Part shown: one piece after another, positions 36,811 through 48,170 of the stretch
Layout of the letters: every line of letters begins with the position of its first letter
How positions within the stretch are numbered: position 1 is the stretch's first letter
Made by a program: the position numbers and the translations under genes
Origin: Siphonodentalium dalli
Taxonomy: Eukaryota > Mollusca > Scaphopoda > Gadilida > Siphonodentaliidae
DNA length: 64,000 bases
Direction of reading: 5' to 3'
NCBI GenBank assembly: GCA_032622095.1
Contig: CP136061.1
Coordinates: forward strand, 262,416,077-262,480,076
Notes under the pieces: model-generated
The model's database searches: none
Seen by the model: the letters and a program-made list of their open reading frames with translations, nothing else
Told to the model about the DNA's origin: nothing

Positions 36811-37590
36811 AATAAAATAATCTAGGTGACGAAATAGGCGAACATAACCGATAAAATAATCTAGGTGACGAAATAGACGAACATAACCGATAAAATAATC
36901 TAGGTGACGAAATAGGCGAACATAACCGATAAAATAATCTAGGTGACGAAATAGACAAACATAACCGATAAAATAATCATGGTGACGAAATAGACGAACA
37001 TAACCGATAAAATAATCTAGGTAACGAAATAGACGAACATAACCGATAAAATAATCTTGGTGACGAAATAGACGAACATAACCGATAAAATAATCTAGGT
37101 GACGAAATAGACAAACATAACCGATAAAATAATCATGGTGACGAAATAGACGAACATAACCGATAAAATAATCTAGGTGACGAAATAGACGAACATAACC
37201 GATAAAATAATCTAGGTGACGAAATAGACGAACATAACCGATAAAATAATCTAGGTGACGAAATTGGCGAACATAACCGATAAAATAATCTAGGTGACGA
37301 AATAGACGAACATAACCGATAAAATAATCTTGGTGACGAAATAGACGAACATAACCGATAAAATAATCTAGGTGACGAAATAGGCGAACATAACCGATAA
37401 AATAATCTAGGTGACGAAATAGACGAACATAACCGATAAAATAATCTTGGTGACGAACATAACCAATAAAATAATCATGGTGACGAAATAGACGAACATA
37501 ACCGATAAAATAATCATGGTGACGAAATAGACGAACATAACCGATAAAATAATCTAGGTGACGAAATAGACGAACATAACTGATAAAACA
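36811..37590. repeat. 39-bp minisatellite, about 20 copies (left block)
   Basis: Unit AAATAATCTAGGTGACGAAA plus TAGACGAACATAACCGATA, 39 bp. Variants include TCATGG, TCTTGG and GGCG for GACG. One unit near 37449 lacks 12 bp. The unit resembles the matching part of intact H copies (AAAATGCATAATTGAGGTGC...GTGAACATCACC), which suggests it arose from the element itself. Confidence 0.93.
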
Positions 37591-38212
37591 AGTGCACCGC
37601 TAGGCGGAGGTAACGCCCCCGACTGTACAATCAGAGAAACTTTCTGGTTAAGCGCTATAAAAATGCCACATGTTGTTCTATATTAGCTTCAAATTTGGTC
37701 TGGTGCCACAAAAATAGAAGGAAAACTGAATTTTCTAAAAAAAACCTGAATTTTTTAAGTCGAAAAAGGGTCATAACTCTCACAAAAATTATCCGATTGA
37801 ACCGAAATTTTACCTTGACCTGTATTGCGATATTGGTAATACACAAAAAAACGGGTTTTGCAAATAAACAATCCAAAATCAAGTTATCATCTGGAAACCA
37901 AAAAAAGTAGCAGAAAACCTGAATTTTCTAAGTCCAAAAAGGGGCGTAACTCTGGAAAAAATGGGCGGACGAAACCGCAGTTATGGGGACATCTTGTCCC
38001 CCCGGCTGGTCTATTGGCATACCAAAGATCAACTGAATTGAATTAGCGAAACCAAAGTTATGAGTTGAAATGTTCGTACGGACGGAAGGACGGACGGAAG
38101 GACGGACGGACGGAAGGACGGACGGAAGGACGGACGGAAGGACGGACGGAAGGACGGACGGACGGAGGGCTCCACTATATACCCCCAAATCTCCATCGGA
38201 GATCGGGGGCAT
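37591..38212. mobile_element. Dispersed repeat (family M) inserted in the 39-bp array
   Basis: Interrupts the array between GATAAAA and TAATAATCTAGG. It carries GCCCCCGACTG near its left and GATCGGGGGCATAAT at its right, an 8-bp inverted pair. Its middle (AACCGAAATTTTACCTTGACC, GGTAATACACAAAAAAACGG) is similar to 61060-61190. A GGAC/GGAAGGAC simple repeat lies at 38079-38166. No protein recognised. Confidence 0.7.
38079..38166. repeat. GGAC/GGAAGGAC simple repeat
   Basis: Purine-rich microsatellite of alternating GGAC and GGAAGGAC units inside the family-M repeat. It is also responsible for a spurious frame rich in Val-Leu-Pro-Ser on the minus strand. Confidence 0.9.
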
Positions 38213-38365
38213 AATAATCTAGGTGACGAAATAGACGAACATAACCGATAAAATAATCTAGGTGACGAAATAGACGAACATAACCGATAAAATAATCTAG
38301 GTGACGAAATAGACGAACATAACCGATAAAATAATCTAGGTGACGAAATAGACGAACATAACCAA
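38213..38365. repeat. 39-bp minisatellite, about 4 copies (right block)
   Basis: Same 39-bp unit and same direction as 36811-37590, resuming after the family-M insertion. Confidence 0.93.
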
Positions 38366-38566
38366 TCTTCAATCTGATCCTAGGTCTTCCATAGCTTTGA
38401 GGCCTTAGAAGAATGAGGTTTCTAGAGAGTTAATTGTGGGGTAGCATCACTAAATTCACCCTCTGGGGACCTCATTCTGCAAATGTCAGACACACTTTTT
38501 CAAGACCACAAGAATGGGCTCATAGGTTCGATCTCATTATTTTCTGTTTTTGAAAACTAACAAGGA

Positions 38567-41307
38567 CGAGCCTGCAATCAGTGTGTCTGTCATGTGCAGA
38601 ATGAGGTCCCCAGCGGGTGAATTTAGTGAAGCCATCCCACATGGTGAGCTAGCATTCCCAAATTCACCCTCAGGGAACTTTATTCTGCTTATAGGCCTCA
38701 ACTGCTCTGGGAGACCTAAGATCAGATTGAAGTTCCCCAGTTGAAGTTGGTGATGTTCACATATTAATCACCTTCATTATTAATTTTATCTTCTGCAAAT
38801 TAGGGGATATAGTCCAGTGGATTTATGGTTTTACCCTTAGTTCTGGGTAAAACTAATTGCAACAGAATTTTTTTTTGCTGGAATTGGTACATATACACTC
38901 CTTAAACAACATACTAAAAATCAGCAAAAATCGGAAAAAGGGAAATTAGTGAATTTCGTGAAAAAAAATTGGGAATATTTGGTCAAATCATCAATTTATG
39001 GATTTTCATGAATGTATATAAAAAATTCAAATTTACAAGTCCTACAAATATCATGCCTATTTTGTCGACCACATTTTCCTGAATCCAGAACTGGAAACCA
39101 TTCCCAGATTCCTTAAGTATTTTTCGAGTTGTGTGCTTTCAAAAAACGCGAGTTTACCTGATTTCGGAGCCTTAATTTCGCAGAATGAGCCAATGCCGTA
39201 TTATATGGTTAATTATTTAAAAAACTAGTGCAAAATTAATGACTTTTTCACTGTTTTAGTAATTTCCTCACTAGATTAAACACAAAATATGATTAATATG
39301 TGCATCTATGAATAAGGAGAATAAAATATTCTCAAACAAAACGTGTGTTCCATTGTATGGACTTAGCCAAATTTGCCTTGACACAGAACTCGTGTGATGA
39401 AATGCCATATTTGAGGTCATGCAACTCAAAAAATTAATATCCATATGCTCTGCTTTTCTCATAACATTTTGAGAATACTAGATTGAACAAATTGTGAAGG
39501 AATTTCCAAATACATTGGTGAAGAAAATAAAATTATGGTCCTATGAACTCTTAGTCTAGCCTCTTTTCCGAAAATGCTATTGTGGGTCGTTTTTGTCAAT
39601 TATTAAAAGGATTTTAGGCATATTCAGAAAAATTAACGAAAGTTTATTGTGTAAAATTATGTGATCTGTCCTCTTAAATAATTTTTTTGTTGAGAAAATA
39701 GCATTTCAATGGTTATACCAATGAATTTCACTGGATTTCACTCATCATTATGGAAACTTACTCCAAATTTGAATGGCAGAACAATGGGGTCGGGGAAATC
39801 ATATCAACAAAAACTTCAAAATTATGCACCTTGAAGCATAAAACTTTATATTAACAGCTTCTGCTTACATTGTTCTTTCATACATAATTTCATATTTCCT
39901 TTGTTTATGTTTATTGACAGACCTATAATATTTTTTGTCATAATTTGCAGTGAAATGTCAAATTGGCATTTTGAGATTGTTTTTTTTTCAACATAACCAT
40001 AAAATTCTAAATCAACGTCCGATAATGTATTAAGCAGTTTTATAATGCAACAGGAATGTACACAAACTGGAAGAAAACAACATTGTGTCTGAAATGCCTG
40101 TAATTTGGTGATAAGATTGCATTTTGTGATTTTTCCTACCCCTATACCAACGTTAAAATTTGGAGTCAGTTTCCTGAAAAATGAAATCTAGTGACATACT
40201 ATGGCATAACCAATGTAAGGCTAATTTGTTATCACTAAAGTGTTGTGGGAGGAAAGTTCAAATAATTTTACACATTAAAACACCCATTGTTTTTTGTTTT
40301 TATGGCCCAAAACCTTTTAGAATGGACAAAAATGCCTCAAACTGGCATCTTTGGAAAGACTAAGTATTCAAAGGGCCATAAGTTGATTTTCTTAAATAAT
40401 GTCCTGTTAATACCTTTACAATTTGTTTAATCCAACATACTTAAAAGGTTATAAGAAATGCATGGCATATGGGTATTAAATTATTGAGTTACATGACCTC
40501 AAATATTGCATTTCATCACACACGTTCAGTGTCAGAGGCATACAATGGAACACACATTTTGTTTGAGAATATAATCTTCTTCTTAATTATAGATGCACAT
40601 ATTAATCATAATTTGTGTTTAATCTGGTGAGGAAATTACTAAAACAGTGAAAAATCCCTTCAATTTGTTCTAGTTTTAAAAATATAATTAATCATAAATA
40701 AGGCATTTTGGCTCATTCTTCGAAAGTGAGGCCCCGAAAATGGGCCGAAATCAGGTAAACTTGCGTTTTTGAAGGCACACAACTCGAAAAATACGTAATG
40801 AATCTGGGACTGGTTTTCAGTACTGGGTTCAGGAAACTGAGGACGACACAATACGCATCCTATTTGTAGGATTTGTGAATTTGATTGTTTTTATATACAT
40901 CCATGAAAATCCATAAATTGATGATTTGACCAAATTTCCCCAAATTTATTTCACGAAACTCACCAATTTCACTTTTTCCGATTTTTGCCGATTTTTAGTA
41001 TGTTGTTTATTGAGGGTTTATGTACTTATTCCAGCAAAAAAATATTCTGTTGCAATTAGTTCCGGGTTTGGCATTTTTTTCTCATAAATGCACTGGACTA
41101 ATAATAGAACTGGAATAGAAGGGGAAAAAGTAACTAAAAACAATGTTAATTTCAGACTATAGATCATTCCCAGAAAATGAGACCTAATCAGAATGAGGTC
41201 CCCAGAGGGTGAATTTGGTGATGCTAGCCCATTGTGCGAGAAAGCAGCACTAAATTCACCCTTTAGGGACCTCATTCTGCAAATGACAGACACACTATAC
41301 AGACTTG
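38567..41307. mobile_element. hAT-like MITE, long form, split by foldback element (copy H8)
   Basis: An exact 8-bp target duplication, AACAAGGA, at 38559-38566 and 41308-41315. The left part runs to GCAAATTAGGGGATA (38809). The right part resumes at about 41101 with ATAGAACTGG...GTAACTAAAAACAATG and finishes with the second hairpin and AGACTTG. The flanking duplication shows that the 2.3 kb between the two parts is a later insertion. Confidence 0.92.
38810..41100. mobile_element. 2.3-kb foldback element: near-complete inverted repeat
   Basis: Begins TAGTCCAGTGGATTTATG and ends CATAAATGCACTGGACTA. The complement relation continues through the whole element, with arms of about 1.1 kb meeting near 39955. 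Anchors: CAACAGAATT (38861) with the complement of AATATTCTGTTG (41041); CCATTGTATG (39350) with CATACAATGG (40539); GGTTATACCA (39711) with the mirror TGGCATAACC near 40203. The arms are clearly diverged (roughly three quarters alike by eye), so this is not an assembly artefact of a fresh inversion. No protein is recognised; TA-rich flanks leave the target duplication unresolved. Confidence 0.85.
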
Positions 41308-41322
41308 AACAAGGAGTCAAAT

Positions 41323-41427
41323 GCTTTAAATCGATGGGGCGTCTTTAAATCGATGGGGCGTCTTTAAATCAATGGGGAGTCTTTAAATCGATGGGGCGTC
41401 TTTAAATCGATGGGGCGTCTTTAAAAC
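41323..41427. repeat. 19-bp tandem repeat, 5 copies
   Basis: Unit TTTAAATCGATGGGGCGTC; the third copy has two substitutions (CAATGGGGAGTC). The array lies immediately after H8. Confidence 0.92.
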
Positions 41428-42040
41428 ATTCAAAATGCAAGTTAAGCCACTTTAATTCCCGATATCGATGCATGCCGAAAAGACAATTACAGTTAAAATT
41501 GCTCCAATGTTTCGCGTAAAAAAACAAGGGACACAATTCTGTTCATACATGAACCAATATGTCGTGAAAGCGAGCTTTTTTTTTTGAGTCATCAATCAAA
41601 TTGTAATGAAATGCAAATAAGGCACCGTGTGAGATGAATGTTGAAATTTCTGTGGAAATGAATGCACCTGGGCAAAGGCGTGAAATAACTGTCAACATCG
41701 TCAACGTAATACCAACTAACATTCATAAAAAACAATTAAATCTTTTTTCATGAATATAAATTAGGATGATTTTAATTTGAGGAGACAATTTTGAGCATGT
41801 CTGAATTCACAAGGAAGGCGATTTTAATTTCGTCAGTTTAATTGAAAGGACGTCTGCCATATGCTCAAACAAGGGAGACTAATCTGAGTTATGGTGACAC
41901 GTGGTTGTCGCACTCTCGGTCCCAGTCGATGTTTGATTGACTGATGTTTTAATTCCTACAGGAAACAAATCTCGACTGTTGCTTCGTTAACTCGAGTAAA
42001 TTCTGAATATGAATCACGCTCGATCCTCATACCAACAGCT
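41428..42040. other. No recognisable feature
   Basis: Unassigned sequence without supported genes or repeats. Confidence 0.45.
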
Positions 42041-42053
42041 GGAAATAAAGAAT

Positions 42054-42274
42054 ATGTTCAGTGTCCTTTAGAATATGTTCAATGTCCTTTAGAATACAGT
42101 AATGCTCAAAGTAATCAACTCCTTAACCGAGAGCTTTCCGATGAATGGCAACAAGCCATATTTCCGACTAAATCCTGAAAAGTTACCCATAATTCTGCTG
42201 TGGTTAAGGAGTCGATTAATTAGAGCATTACTGTATGTTCAATGTCCTTTAGGATATGTTCAGTGTCCTTTACA
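42054..42274. repeat. About 21-bp tandem repeat flanking T3
   Basis: Units GAATATGTTCAGTGTCCTTTA and close variants lie on both sides of T3: two before it and two after. Confidence 0.75.
42095..42235. mobile_element. Mariner-like palindromic MITE, shortened (copy T3)
   Basis: TA plus CAGTAATGCTCAAAGTAATC on the left; GAGCATTACTG plus TA on the right. The left half is shortened to GAGAGCTTTCCGATGAATGG. It inserted at a TA in a short tandem repeat. Confidence 0.8.
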
Positions 42275-42870
42275 AAATAACAATTTTCTTCACAAATATT
42301 CTATTTCTTTTTCAATTTAGTTTCACCCTAAGGGGACCTCATTCTGCTTAGGCCTCATCTTCTCTGGAAAGTTTCTTTATTATCAAATTTCTACAGAAAC
42401 TTCTTCACTTAGATTCTATTTCTTTTTTAGTTTAGTTTCTCTATATCCCCAAAATTGGCAGACGACACATTGCATAAAAAAGGTTCCCAATGGGTGTACA
42501 TCACAATATTCACCAATTGGGGAACTTCAATCTGAGTCTATGTCTCCCATAGCAGATGATGCCATGCAGAATAAGGTCTCCAGAGAGTGAATTTGGTGAT
42601 GCTTGCCTTATGCTCCCTTACCAAATAGAAGCCAAGGATATATTTTGATTATTTCAAGCATAGAAATTTGTCAGACAAATATCAATTTGCATCCACAATT
42701 CTGTCAGGCACAAAATTATGAATTACATCGCAACCAATCAAATTCACGCTCACCATAGCATAAAAGGACAAGAAAAGAGCTTAGTTATGGACCAGAGACA
42801 CCACTTGAATCACTCACATGATTTTTGTACATACGTTGATTATATAATCAGGCCTTAATCACCAAATCTG
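42236..42870. other. Spacer with degraded H-family fragments
   Basis: Around 42325-42610, phrases such as AGGGGACCTCATTCTGCTTA, CCAATGGGTGTACATCAC and GAGTGAATTTGGTGATGCT match the interior of long-form H elements. The ends are lost. No gene is seen. Confidence 0.6.
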
Positions 42871-42922
42871 CGCCAGGGGATGACAGGAAGACAGTCCTCG
42901 AGATTACGTCATCCCCTGGTGA
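42871..42922. repeat. Inverted repeat CCAGGGGATGAC
   Basis: CCAGGGGATGAC at about 42872 faces GTCATCCCCTGG at about 42909, with a 25-base loop. It could be an RNA hairpin or part of a degraded element. It lies 115 bp upstream of the CTGATGA...CGAAA motif. Confidence 0.6.
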
Positions 42923-43035
42923 TATAATGTTATACTCTTCTTGTATTATAATTGTCATAAACATAAGTATTCATTATATCACCAATAAACAATCAATCAA
43001 AGGACGGGCAATATCTGAACCTATCCACGCCACTC

Positions 43036-43077
43036 TGGTCCTGATGAAGTAAAACTGTTAACGAAAGCACTAGACCA
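43036..43077 (+). other. Hammerhead-like CTGATGA...CGAAA motif
   Basis: TGGTC at 43036-43040 is followed directly by CTGATGA (43041-43047), then CGAAA (43062-43066), then GACCA (43073-43077), which pairs with TGGTC. These are the conserved strings of a hammerhead ribozyme core. However, the 14 bases between them do not form a convincing stem II, and stem III is unclear. It may be a decayed ribozyme from a Penelope-like element or retrozyme, or coincidence. Confidence 0.25.
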
Positions 43078-43555
43078 TAACTGATATTTCCAGTAATTAA
43101 GGTCCCCCCCCCCTGGAGGATTAACCTCACCCTCTTACTTTGCTTCCACAACTCAATTACAAGGATATAGCCACAACAATCTCTTTTAACAATGTCACAC
43201 CGAAACTAGTGACAACAATATCAATACACCCAGTGTGTCTCACATCACAGTCCTCGGCTATGGCTACACACAAAAAGGAAACAAATGAAAACCTAATCTG
43301 ACCTCATCACCAAAAGCTGCCAGCAGAATAATTGGGCATACTTTTCAAAGTTCAGCCGAATTGCATCTGAAGTCAGTTATTTATATCGATCACGTTATCG
43401 TTGCTAAGTGCTTGAAAATCTTATAATGGTCGGACTTAATGTGCATGAGCTAGTCTCAAATTCTCAGCAGATTTTTTGAAAATAAATAAGAATACACTCA
43501 GCTTTTTGATAGGAATAAATCATCAAAAATCTGTATAAATATAAGAAATGATTGT

Positions 43556-43671
43556 AGTGGGTGTGTGTCTTTTTGGGGGATACGGCGTGGTAGTCATTGG
43601 GGGCACATTTAGTGAGAACTGCCAATGTGCCCTAAATGACCACAGTGCGGTATCCCCAATAACACCCACAA
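43556..43671. repeat. Hairpin of about 116 bp (palindromic MITE-like)
   Basis: The left arm GGGGATACGGCGTGGTAGTC and the right arm GACCACAGTGCGGTATCCCC pair with few mismatches, and so do AATGTGCCC against GGGGCACATT and the GTGGGTG/CACCCAC ends. A short loop surrounds 43614. No TSD confirmed. Confidence 0.7.
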
Positions 43672-43804
43672 CATTCAATTCTTAGAACAATGAGACATAA
43701 GGGTGTATATCCATTCTTCTCACGCTACAACCAGTAGGAATGAACAAGAAGGACTTTTATAGTCGCCTCATTCTACATTTTACTTGCTAAAGAATAACAT
43801 GTCA

Positions 43805-44200
43805 TACAGATGAATACACTAATGTACATACATATCAATGCACTAACGAACATTATAGACGAATGTACTAACGAACATACAGACACATGCACTAACGTGT
43901 ATACAGACGGATGCACTAACAAACATACAGACGAATGTACTAACAAACATACAGATGCATGCACTAACATACATACAGACACATGCATGAATGTACATAC
44001 ATACAAATGTACCAACAAACATACAAATGAACATACATACACATGATTGAACTAACATCCATACAGTCGAATCTACTAACATACATAGACAATAACATAC
44101 ATAGTCACATGCCCTAATGTGTCTAATAAAGTCATCATTGACACATGCACTAATGTACATACAGACGAATGCACTAATGCAGATACAGAAAAATGCAGTA
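43805..44200. repeat. 24-bp imperfect tandem repeat, about 16 copies
   Basis: Unit of the form GAATGTACTAACGAACATAC plus AGAC. Strong drift between units; the period stays close to 24, so threonine- and cysteine-rich frames appear on both strands but are not genes. Confidence 0.85.
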
Positions 44201-44439
44201 ATTCAAAGTCATGAAAATAGCTGACATCGGTAATGAACAATTACTGAACTTTTCAGGCGAGATAACTAGTTTAAATTCAGATGGCGGAAGACACGGTTCT
44301 TCTTATGCAGCTGAGAACCAATCTAATCAACAGGCCAGTTGAGAAATGACACTGGTCTAGAGGGATAGCGTGTAGACGTATTAATGTCGCTCACGTCAGT
44401 GAAACGGACACCATTACAACTCTGGTCGAGACAAACTAC

Positions 44440-46110
44440 AGTAGAGCCAGGAAGATATAGACATATCCAGAGGGAAGCCGCGTAGACGTATTGATGTTCC
44501 TCCCGTCTGTGGAACGCTAGTTCTTAACAACTCAAATCCAGACAAACTAATTGAAATTCAATCAAACGGCTTCACATTAGATTGTAGAGATGAAATGAAC
44601 TGCTGTAGATAGTAATCCGCTTTCTTTTAGGAATTTACCCCCAGACACATTTATAATCTCAAGTCATTCTCAGTGATATTCACCCAGAATGTTACAGAAT
44701 GTTAAGTACATACATCCCTAAAAGTATGTTGAGAAAACTACCCTACCCCACTTATTTTAATTTTTTGCATGAAAATTGGATTTTGAACTTTATTTGCTCT
44801 AAAAAGACTTTCCAAAATGATAAAATTATTCCAAGCTTAAAATGTTTAAAAGTGTCCGAAATGTCAGGTTCCAATATTAATGCACCAGAAAAAAACCTGA
44901 CAATTTGGGAGTTTTAACAGCCCTTGAAATTGGCATTTTCCTCTACGGCATTTCTTTAAAATTGCATTCCATATTGGCTTCTATGGCTTTTTCTATGACA
45001 TTGCGTTTTTCTGTAACCAGTCTAACGTACACTGCCATATAATTGCCTCAGATCTGTGGAGAAACACAGTGCTAGGCCATTAAAATTATTCCTTCCACAA
45101 CACAGTTCCTGGGCATATACGCTATACTGTAACCAAATCGAGAGGGAAAGCGCGTCGAGGTATTGATGTTCCTCATGTCTCCAGAACGCTAGTTCTCAAC
45201 AACTCAAATCGAGACAAACTAATTGAAATCCAATCAAACGGCTTCACATTAGATTGTAGAAATGAAATCCAATCAAATGAACTTTTAGGAATTTACGCCC
45301 AGACACATTTATAATCTCAATCATTCCCAGTGTTATTCACACATAATGTTACAGCATGTTAAGCGCCACTACCCCCAAAAGTATGTTGAGACAATTGCAT
45401 TCTATATTGACTTCTATGGATTTTTCTATGGCATTGTGTTTTGCCATAGCCCCCCCCCCCCATTTTTTTGCCTGAAAATTGGAGGAATGAGAAGAATTTT
45501 GAACTTTAATTGCTCTAAAAAGTCTTTCCAAAATGAAAAAAAAATGTTCCAAGGGTGAAATGTTAAAAAATATATAAAGTGTCCGAAATGTCAGGCTGCA
45601 TGGACACACGTCCACCATAACAAACGTGACAATTTGGGAATTTTAACACCCTTAAAATTGTCATTTTCTTCTGAGGCATTTCTTTAGAATTGCATTCTAT
45701 ATTGACTTCTATGGGTTTTTCTATGGCATTGCGATTTGACATATAGCCAAAGCCAGAGGGAAAGCCCCTAGATGTATTGATGTTCCTCACGTCTGTGGAA
45801 TGGTAGTTCCTAACAACTGAAATCCAGACAAACTAATTGAAATTCAATCAAACGGCTTCACATTAGATTGTAGAGATGAAATGAACTGCTGTAGATAGTA
45901 ATCCGCTTTCTTTTAGGAATTTACCCCCAGACCCATTTATAATCTCAAGTCATTCTCAGTGATATTCACCCAGAATGTTATAGAATGTTAAGTACATACA
46001 TCCCTAAAAGTATGTTGAGACAACAGCCTTTTTCCTGATAATTGGAGGAATGAGGAGACTATTTTGAATTTATTTCCTCTAAAAGACTATTCAAAATGAT
46101 AAACATGTTA
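44440..46110. repeat. Triplicated segment of about 0.6 kb
   Basis: A segment starting near AGAGGGAA recurs at about 44469, 45141 and 45752 in the same direction. Shared phrases are ACAAACTAATTGAAAT, CGGCTTCACATTAGATTGTA, TTTATAATCTCAA and GTATGTTGAGA. A partial earlier unit begins near 44340. Spacings of 672 and 611 bp and many substitutions indicate an old local tandem duplication. No recognised protein. Confidence 0.8.
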
Positions 46111-46377
46111 GTTTTCACATTTGCATTTCACTAAATTTTTCCATTTAAATAGATATAATTAAAATTTGAATAACTTAATAATTTACATATAGAATCTTAT
46201 GAATATATGAATACCGAGTATTGTACTAGTGGGGGATGTGAGGTGGTGCGTCTAAGTGGGGAGCTTTGGTGGGCAGAGGTGAATGGTGACACCCTACTTA
46301 ATAGCCTTCTTGATGAAAGCCCACAACACAACACTGATTCATACCCTCTTATCTTGAAAGGCACTTGAGAAAATGCC
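46111..46377. other. No recognisable feature
   Basis: AT-rich spacer; nothing supported. Confidence 0.4.
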
Positions 46378-46836
46378 TTTAAAGGTACTCAGTCCGATCA
46401 GAAGGTCCCCATATCATCAAGATACAACAACAACAACATTTCTTCAAAAATTCGCTTCTGTTATCAGAATCGATTAATTGCAACAAAATAATGCTAACCA
46501 CTGTCAATTATGGTATCAAATTTCCCAAAATGTGTTATTTATCAACATTTTGTTCACGAAATATGGCCGTATTATCACATGAGTATGCACGAAATTGGCC
46601 GTATTACCGCCTTGTTTTTAGAGTTATCCATCTTCATCAGGAATTTTGACCGAGACCATCCATTTGATGGCATGTTTCTGGGCCACAACAATTGAAATAA
46701 CAAACTTCAAAAATTTATATCTAATCACTCTGAGCTTTGATTAGTGGGTTCCTCGACTCGAATCAAATATTTTTTACCTCCGAAGCCAAAGAAATAGTAA
46801 TTTAGGAGCATTAAATCAGTTTGAGTACCTTTAAAG
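46378..46836. mobile_element. Family Q element (copy Q4), best-kept ends
   Basis: TTTAAAGGTACTCAGTCCGA on the left and TTTGAGTACCTTTAA on the right. Direction as in Q2 and Q3 (CCCCATATCATCAAGATAC near the left end). About 459 bp, no coding capacity. A TTAA within both TTTAAA ends could be the target. Confidence 0.82.
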
Positions 46837-48162
46837 TCTTAAACAATAATATCCAAAATCCATTAGGAGGAAAGAAACTTCCAAAGCTGAGTCAAAAGTC
46901 AATACATGTATAGTCGCAATCATGGCCAATGTGCGTCCATTTTTATCTCACCATTACTTTAGGACATCCTCAGACTTAACCCTTTCATTCCTCAATGGAA
47001 TCTCCCATCTGTTCTAAAAGTATACACTGGAATGGTCCATTCTTCAATTGTAGGGATGTTAGCAGGTTACATTAAATCTTCTTCATTTGTTGGTAGGGAC
47101 ATTGAATCCTGTTTGTTGAACTTAATTATTAGCTGAATTTGCTTATAATTGAGTAAATGGAAAACAAATAAATAAACTACCCACAAGTGGGTATTCAATA
47201 ATTTGCTATTGGTCAACTGCCCTAACATCCCAAATTTAATGATTCAATGTTTGGAATGATAGAAGTTGATTGTAATATATAAATACATTTTGAGCCCTGT
47301 ATACAAAATATATGTCTCATAAATAGCTACCGTTGTTTGCCAGATCAATATCCTAAGATTTCTAGCATCCACAGCATTCCACGGCATTCCATGGCATTCC
47401 ACAGTATATTTGGCATCACTGTTTAAGACTGTAGTGTGTCTGCAAAAAAAAAAGCACATCAGTTTTATATCAAAGTCAGTTTTGGATTGTGATTATGCAT
47501 CATGCAGTCATTTTAAAAAACAATTATACAAAATAAGAATAACAAAAAACCCCAAATTGCAAATAATTGCTAAAAATGCCTAAAATTTGCCTCGCGGTAT
47601 GTGCGGCAAACACCATCTAGAAGAGCCTTTATTCTAGCTGCCAGTAAGAAATATAAACTACTACTAATTTGTTAAGTACTACGTAATTAATCACTTCCAA
47701 TTGAGAAAATTTGAACTAAATCTTAGGGACAAATATATCAAAATCTATCAATCGGATTTATCATCTTGATTGTTAGGGAAATATAGAGTAGAAACTGGGG
47801 GAAATTAGCTAATTTTGGTATTGGAAATGAGGCCTGCATTCGGCCCCTGCATGGTGCTGCCATTGATATAGATAGAACAACATGTTAGTGTGTGAACTGG
47901 TTAATGTAATTGTATGAATTTGTTTTAAGGCGATTAAACCAGAACTGTAGGTTTGGATTCGACCTCACAGCATGACAAACGAGTGCAATATAACGTTAAG
48001 ATGATCACACAATTGTGTTGTTCTATGTTTATCTGAAGATTTTTGCTTGTAGTATATACTGAGAGTTTGGTCGATTTATGTAACCTATATGTCATAATTA
48101 AGAGCAGAGATTTTCTATTATTAGTAAAGTTGACATCGTCAATGATGTTGTCAACGTAATCG
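46837..48162. other. No recognisable feature
   Basis: About 1.3 kb of AT-rich sequence. There is only a short GGCATTCCAT-type direct repeat near 47372-47403. No exon-like open frame with a familiar domain. Confidence 0.5.
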
Positions 48163-48170
48163 GTTTATAT

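Larger units (their letters stand above)
36592..38507. mobile_element. hAT-like MITE expanded by an internal minisatellite (copy H7)
   Basis: The left part (36592-36810) follows the long-form H pattern up to TTAGCAGAAAATAAAAT. The right part (about 38366-38507) resumes it with CTTCAATCTGATCCTAGGTC and the second hairpin, ending CACACTTTTTCAAGAC. Between them the short middle segment of the family is replaced by a 39-bp tandem array, itself interrupted by another repeat. No target duplication is visible. Confidence 0.82.

Noticed and set aside
38175-38372. Minus-strand frame with repeated YVRLFRHLDYFIG-like units
   Set aside because: Translation of the 39-bp minisatellite; no start context and bounded by the array.
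43773-44160. Cys/Val-rich and Thr-rich frames near 44 kb
   Set aside because: They are translations of a drifting 24-bp tandem repeat.
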